From Deltaproteobacteria bacterium (lineage in GTDB: Bacteria; Myxococcota_A; Polyangia; Haliangiales; Haliangiaceae): 64,000 nucleotides of DNA. The notes under the pieces were generated by a model that was not told the DNA's origin, searched no databases, and worked only from the letters and a program-made list of their open reading frames with translations. Positions 60,104 to 64,000 of this stretch are shown here, piece after piece (position 1 is the stretch's first letter; each line of letters opens with the position of its first letter). Location of the stretch: positions 186,001 to 250,000 of the forward strand of contig JAHDIH010000001.1 in the NCBI GenBank assembly GCA_020630875.1. Reading direction: 5' to 3'. The position numbers and the translations under genes are program-made.

Positions 60104-62643
60104 TAGTTCACCTCAACTTTGTCGTCTTCATCTTCGCTTGGTTCGTCGCTTACTTTACCAATTGACATCACACGCTCTGAATCGTCAAGACGCATGATTC
60201 GCACCCCTTGAGTTGCCCTAGACTGCACAGGGATATCTTCAACTCGCAAACGGATTAGTTTGCCTCCGTCAGAGATAAGAATTACTTCGTCGGTGTCGCC
60301 AACCATTTTTACGTCGGTCACCGGGCCATTGCGGTCGCTTGTTTTGATGGTGATTACACCAAGTCCACCTCGGTTTTTGGTTGGGTATTCCTCTAGCTTG
60401 GTACGCTTACCAAAACCTCTTTCACAGACGGTAAGAAGCGTATCGGTACTGTTTCTGTCAAAGACACTCATACTTACCAAGCTGTCGCCGCTGCGAAGGT
60501 TTAATCCGCGAACCCCGCGGGCATCGCGCCCCATGGGACGTACTTGGTCTTGTTTGAAGTGAATGCCATAACCGTTTTTACTCACGAGGATTACATCCAT
60601 ATCGCCGCTAATCAGCCGGGCATCGACCAGTCGATCACCTTCTTCGATGGTAATGCCTCGCACGCCGCTAACTCTAATCTTAGAGAACGATTTGGCATCG
60701 GTTTTCTTAACTTTTCCGCTTTGGGTGGCCATGAAAACGAACGTGTCATCGTCAAAGGACTTCACGGGAAGCATCGCTACGACCGTTTCGTCTTCTTTGA
60801 GATCGATTACGTTAACGAATGGTCGTCCCTTACTAGTTCTAGAGCCGCTTGGAAGTTCGAAGACGCGTTTTTTGTATACGCGACCGGTGTTGGTGAACAT
60901 CAATAGCTTGTCGTGAGTCGATGAAACGAACAGATCGCTTACAAAATCTTCATCATTTGAAGCCGCGCCTTTAACCCCTTTTCCGCCGCGACCTTGAGCC
61001 GAGTACTCTGTGAGCGCGGTGCGTTTTACGTACCCCAGTCTGGTGCGGGTCACGACCATACTTTCACGTGGAATAAGTTCTTCATCTAGAATTTCACCTG
61101 CGTGTTCGGCAATTTCGCTACGTCGAGGGTCAGCGTACTGATCTCTTATGGCTTGCAGTTCTTCTACAATAGCCGCCATAAGCCGTTTTTCATCAGCTAA
61201 CAACCCTTCTAGGTAGTCTGTAGTCGCCCATAGTTCGCGGTACTCCGCCTCTAATTTTTCACGTTCAAGACCGGTGAGTCTTCCTAAGCGCATATCGAGA
61301 ATGGCTTGAGCCTGTCGAGCACTGAGGTGAACGAATCCTTTTTCCTTTACCTTGTCTAGTTCGTCTTGAGGTCTTCCGGCACGTTCTAGAAAGCCCTCGA
61401 GCCCGAGCATCTTTTCCGCCATCAAACTAGCTTTAGCTTCATCCGTGTCTTTAGACGCACGAATGATCTCAATGACTCGATCGATTTGCATGACTGCAAG
61501 ACCTAGTCCTTCAACTATTTCTCTGCGAGCTTTCGCTTCTCTTAGATCGTAAAGAGTTCGACGGGTAACGACTTCTCGCCGGTGGTCGATAAACACTTCA
61601 AGGGCTCGCCTCAGCGTGAGCATTTCTGGTCGTCCGTTTACAATCGCTAACATGTTCACACCGAAGGACGATTGCAGTTGCGACATTTTGTAGAGATTGT
61701 TTAGTACAACCTGAGTGTTGGCATCGCGTTTGAGTTCGAATACTACGCGGATACCATTCCGATCGCTTTCGTCTCTGATGTCGGATATGCCAGTGAGCTT
61801 TTTGTCTCGTACTAGGTTGGCGCAGCTTTCAATCCAACGCGATTTGTTGACCATGTACGGAACTTCAGTAACGACAATCGCTTCTCTGTTGGCGCGAATG
61901 GTTTCTATGTCCGCTCGCCCGCGCACTACTACGGAACCTCTTCCTTTTCGTTGGGCGGAAATGCAGCCACTACGTCCTTGAATAATTCCCCCGGTAGGAA
62001 AGTCCGGACCAGGGATAATCTCGGTTAACGCGTCGTCGCTGATTTCTGGGTCGGCGATGATAGCCAAAGTGGCATCGATTACTTCACCCAAGTTGTGAGG
62101 AGGAATGTTAGTTGCCATCCCCACCGCGATACCAGAGGCGCCGTTAATTAGCAGATTGGGAACTCTGGTCGGTAGCACCGTTGGTTCGAGTTCTTTGTCG
62201 TCGTAGTTTGGCGCCCAGTCAACTGTTTCTTTATCGAGGTCTGCAAGGATTTCAGAAGCAATTCTGTCCATGCGGCACTCGGTGTAACGCATGGCAGCTG
62301 CAGGGTCGCCGTCGATGGAACCAAAGTTTCCTTGCCCATCAATCAGTGGGTACCTCATGGACCAGTCTTGCGCTAAGCGGACCATGGCGTCGTAAACGGC
62401 ACTATCGCCATGCGGGTGATACTTACCGATGACATCACCGACGATGCGCGCGCACTTGAGGAATGGACGGTTCCAATGATTGGAAAGTCCTTTCTGCGCA
62501 AAAAGAATCCGACGATGGACAGGTTTTAGACCATCACGTGCATCAGGAAGAGCACGTGAGATAATTACGCTCATGGCGTAATTCATGAACGACGAACGCA
62601 TTTCTTGTTCGATCGCTATTGAGGTGACATTCGATTGTTCCAT
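60103..62643 (-). CDS. gyrA: DNA gyrase subunit A
   Basis: Breakage-reunion subunit of gyrase, introducing negative supercoils with GyrB. 846 aa. Quinolone region [20 protein letters not shown] has the sensitive Ser and Asp pattern; the active-site Tyr is in MRYTECRM. The C-terminal beta-pinwheel repeats follow. The GyrA box reads QGRGGKG instead of the canonical QRRGGKG. ATG start. The stop overlaps hemL. Confidence 0.98.
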   Translation of the reverse strand: MEQSNVTSIAIEQEMRSSFMNYAMSVIISRALPDARDGLKPVHRRILFAQKGLSNHWNRPFLKCARIVGDVIGKYHPHGDSAVYDAMVRLAQDWSMRYPLIDGQGNFGSIDGDPAAAMRYTECRMDRIASEILADLDKETVDWAPNYDDKELEPTVLPTRVPNLLINGASGIAVGMATNIPPHNLGEVIDATLAIIADPEISDDALTEIIPGPDFPTGGIIQGRSGCISAQRKGRGSVVVRGRADIETIRANREAIVVTEVPYMVNKSRWIESCANLVRDKKLTGISDIRDESDRNGIRVVFELKRDANTQVVLNNLYKMSQLQSSFGVNMLAIVNGRPEMLTLRRALEVFIDHRREVVTRRTLYDLREAKARREIVEGLGLAVMQIDRVIEIIRASKDTDEAKASLMAEKMLGLEGFLERAGRPQDELDKVKEKGFVHLSARQAQAILDMRLGRLTGLEREKLEAEYRELWATTDYLEGLLADEKRLMAAIVEELQAIRDQYADPRRSEIAEHAGEILDEELIPRESMVVTRTRLGYVKRTALTEYSAQGRGGKGVKGAASNDEDFVSDLFVSSTHDKLLMFTNTGRVYKKRVFELPSGSRTSKGRPFVNVIDLKEDETVVAMLPVKSFDDDTFVFMATQSGKVKKTDAKSFSKIRVSGVRGITIEEGDRLVDARLISGDMDVILVSKNGYGIHFKQDQVRPMGRDARGVRGLNLRSGDSLVSMSVFDRNSTDTLLTVCERGFGKRTKLEEYPTKNRGGLGVITIKTSDRNGPVTDVKMVGDTDEVILISDGGKLIRLRVEDIPVQSRATQGVRIMRLDDSERVMSIGKVSDEPSEDEDDKVEVN

Positions 62644-62694
62644 GGATTTTCACTTTCTACAGAATTCGCAGAATATAATGATGGGTAAGGAGCA

Positions 62695-62723
62695 TCTATA
62701 GCGTCTCTACCAGCTTATTTCAA
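62695..62723 (-). promoter_or_regulatory. Candidate sigma70-type promoter of gyrA
   Basis: Minus strand: TTGAAA (62718-62723), exactly 17 bases, then TATAGA (62695-62700). Predicted start near 62688 gives a ~45-base leader to the gyrA ATG. The match is five of six at -35 and four of six at -10. Confidence 0.55.
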
Positions 62724-62880
62724 CACGCCTACGAGCAAAAGAACGACAAAATTGTCCCATGAAATCAACTGCTTAAGCTGTGGTTTGCGATGGAATAGCG
62801 CGTAGTAGGGAACTCTGTGATGAGGGGGACTCAATCGGGGATGGGGTTGCCTGGATTTGACGCATCCGGTAAACGGAGAA

Positions 62881-64000
62881 ATGCCCAACAAGCTTCGTCA
62901 AGAGGCCTCGCTTTATTTGAGGCAACACGCAAACGACCCCGTCGAATGGCACCCTTGGGGAGCAGAGCCTTTGGCTTTAGCGGCTGAACAAAACAAGCCA
63001 CTTTTCGTTTCTATCGGATACTCTTCCTGCCATTGGTGCCACGTGATGGCTAAGGAATCTTTTGCTAACGAGACGACTGCCGCACTAATGAACAAGTTGT
63101 TTGTCAACATCAAAGTTGATCGAGAGCAGCACCCCGAAGTTGACGCATTTTTCATGAACTCGATCCAAGTCATGGGGGAAGGCGGCGGTTGGCCACTGTC
63201 AGCATTTTGCATCCCCAATGGAACGCCCTACTACATGGGAACGTACTTCCCACCGACGGACCGCAGAGGTATGCCAAGTTTTCATCGAACGCTCGAGGAA
63301 ATGGCGCGGGTTTTTCATGAGGAACGTGCCGGCGTAGAAGAAAATGCCGCTGCCATCATTATTGGGCTCGAAAATCTCAACACATACTTTAAGAGAAACG
63401 AAAAGAAACCTTTGACTTCAGAGCTAGTTATTTTGGCCGGAAAGAAAATCGTTGAGCAATCAGACAAAGTCAATGGTGGATTGGGCGGCGCGCCAAAGTT
63501 TCCGTCAGTGGCAACCCTGGAGCTACTGAGACGGGCCTCTCAGCTGGAATTTGGTAGTGATGCCAAAGAAGCCTTTTTACTAGCCGCTCATGGTATGGCG
63601 ACCGGAGGTATTTTTGATCATTTAGGGGGAGGGTTTGCGCGCTATTCCGTTGATGAAAAGTGGACCGTTCCTCATTTCGAAAAGTTACTCAGCGACAACG
63701 CACAACTGCTTTCCGTAATGGCTGAAGCGTTGGCTATGACAGAAGATAACGTTTTTAGGGTCGCAATAGAAAAGACCGTTTATTGGCTTAAAAGTGAGAT
63801 GGCCTTTGAAAAAGGTGGATTCTTCTCCGGTATTGACGCCGACAGTGAAGGACAAGAAGGAGCGTTTTACCTGTTTAGCAAAAGTGAAGTTTTTGACGTT
63901 CTCGGAAAGAGTAGGGGGTTGATGTTTGCTAGTGCTCATGGCGTTTCCGAGCAAGGTAACTTCAAGGGCAATCTATCTGTGATTACGGGGCGAAAAAAGC
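62881..64000 (+). CDS. YyaL/DUF255 thioredoxin-fold protein, partial
   Basis: A homologue of bacterial YyaL and mammalian SPATA20, cut off by the right edge after ~373 codons. The N-terminal thioredoxin-like domain shows DPVEWHPWGAEPLALAAEQN, GYSSCHWCHVMAKESF (CxxC) and KVDREQHPEVDAFFM. The following alpha/alpha barrel begins GGLGGAPKFPSV, GGIFDHLGGGFARYSVD and GFFSGIDADSEG, all typical. Start ATG at 62881 with ACGGAGAA just before it. Substrate unknown for the family. Confidence 0.96.
   Translation, partial: MPNKLRQEASLYLRQHANDPVEWHPWGAEPLALAAEQNKPLFVSIGYSSCHWCHVMAKESFANETTAALMNKLFVNIKVDREQHPEVDAFFMNSIQVMGEGGGWPLSAFCIPNGTPYYMGTYFPPTDRRGMPSFHRTLEEMARVFHEERAGVEENAAAIIIGLENLNTYFKRNEKKPLTSELVILAGKKIVEQSDKVNGGLGGAPKFPSVATLELLRRASQLEFGSDAKEAFLLAAHGMATGGIFDHLGGGFARYSVDEKWTVPHFEKLLSDNAQLLSVMAEALAMTEDNVFRVAIEKTVYWLKSEMAFEKGGFFSGIDADSEGQEGAFYLFSKSEVFDVLGKSRGLMFASAHGVSEQGNFKGNLSVITGRKK

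Overview
The window looks like chromosomal DNA of a Gram-negative bacterium from the former Deltaproteobacteria, most likely Myxococcota or a neighbouring phylum. The evidence is family content: AgmX/PglI-type TonB-like domains, Asp-rich thrombospondin type 3 (TSP3) repeats, a MYXO-CTERM-like C-terminal tail, a VWA protein with Cys-rich EGF-like modules, YceI-like lipoproteins with NPCA repeats, and many other lipoproteins. Codon and base use look moderate in GC and even throughout. I see no insertion sequence, prophage, CRISPR array, toxin-antitoxin pair or conventional defence island. Nearly every base is coding, neighbouring genes often overlap by 1-40 bases, and no gap without a plausible gene exceeds 300 bases.

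Layout. 1-4.9 kb: aconitase (cut by the left edge), a voltage-gated potassium channel with a zinc-ribbon tail translationally coupled to RNase D, and an unknown gene. 5.0-12.3 kb: two envelope proteins rich in TSP3 calcium-binding repeats, an OmpA-type protein and an 1800-residue Asp-rich protein with signals for anchoring at both ends. 12.2-17.7 kb: aldo/keto reductase, TerB-like protein, GroES-like protein, molybdenum-carrier-like protein, an unknown lipoprotein, and a bacterioferritin-like/thioredoxin-like ferredoxin pair. 17.8-25.8 kb: one gene for a 2671-residue TPR protein. 25.8-30.8 kb: an operon for a UshA-type nucleotidase lipoprotein, a lipoprotein with a possible OB fold and a C-terminal-Phe beta-barrel protein. 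30.9-34.6 kb: pyruvate kinase, a lipase-like lipoprotein, a possible small lipoprotein and uracil-DNA glycosylase. 34.7-40.6 kb: a minus-strand run ending in GH113-like hydrolase, an LtrA/Kir-channel fusion and an MscS channel. 40.7-49.7 kb: DUF2254-like protein, tandem YceI-like lipoproteins, tRNA-Gly, glmS, moaC, a cyclic-nucleotide-binding protein and small genes. 49.8-51.7 kb: the Fo part of ATP synthase (atpZ-atpI-atpB-atpE) without the F1 genes. 51.8-64 kb: quinone oxidoreductase, a PDZ/carboxypeptidase-regulatory-repeat protein, agmX-like gene with trmA, gyrA-hemL, and the start of a YyaL-type thioredoxin-fold protein.

How the genes work together. Housekeeping functions (TCA cycle, glycolysis, tetrapyrrole and amino-sugar synthesis, DNA topology and repair, tRNA modification, ATP synthesis) are interleaved with envelope genes. 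The strongest candidates for something not well described are the LtrA-Kir fusion with its MscS partner, the doubly anchored TSP3 protein with its internal repeat families, the nucleotidase/OB-lipoprotein/barrel operon, and the giant TPR protein with an unrecognised C-terminal domain. All functional calls come from reading motifs by eye; no database search was possible.
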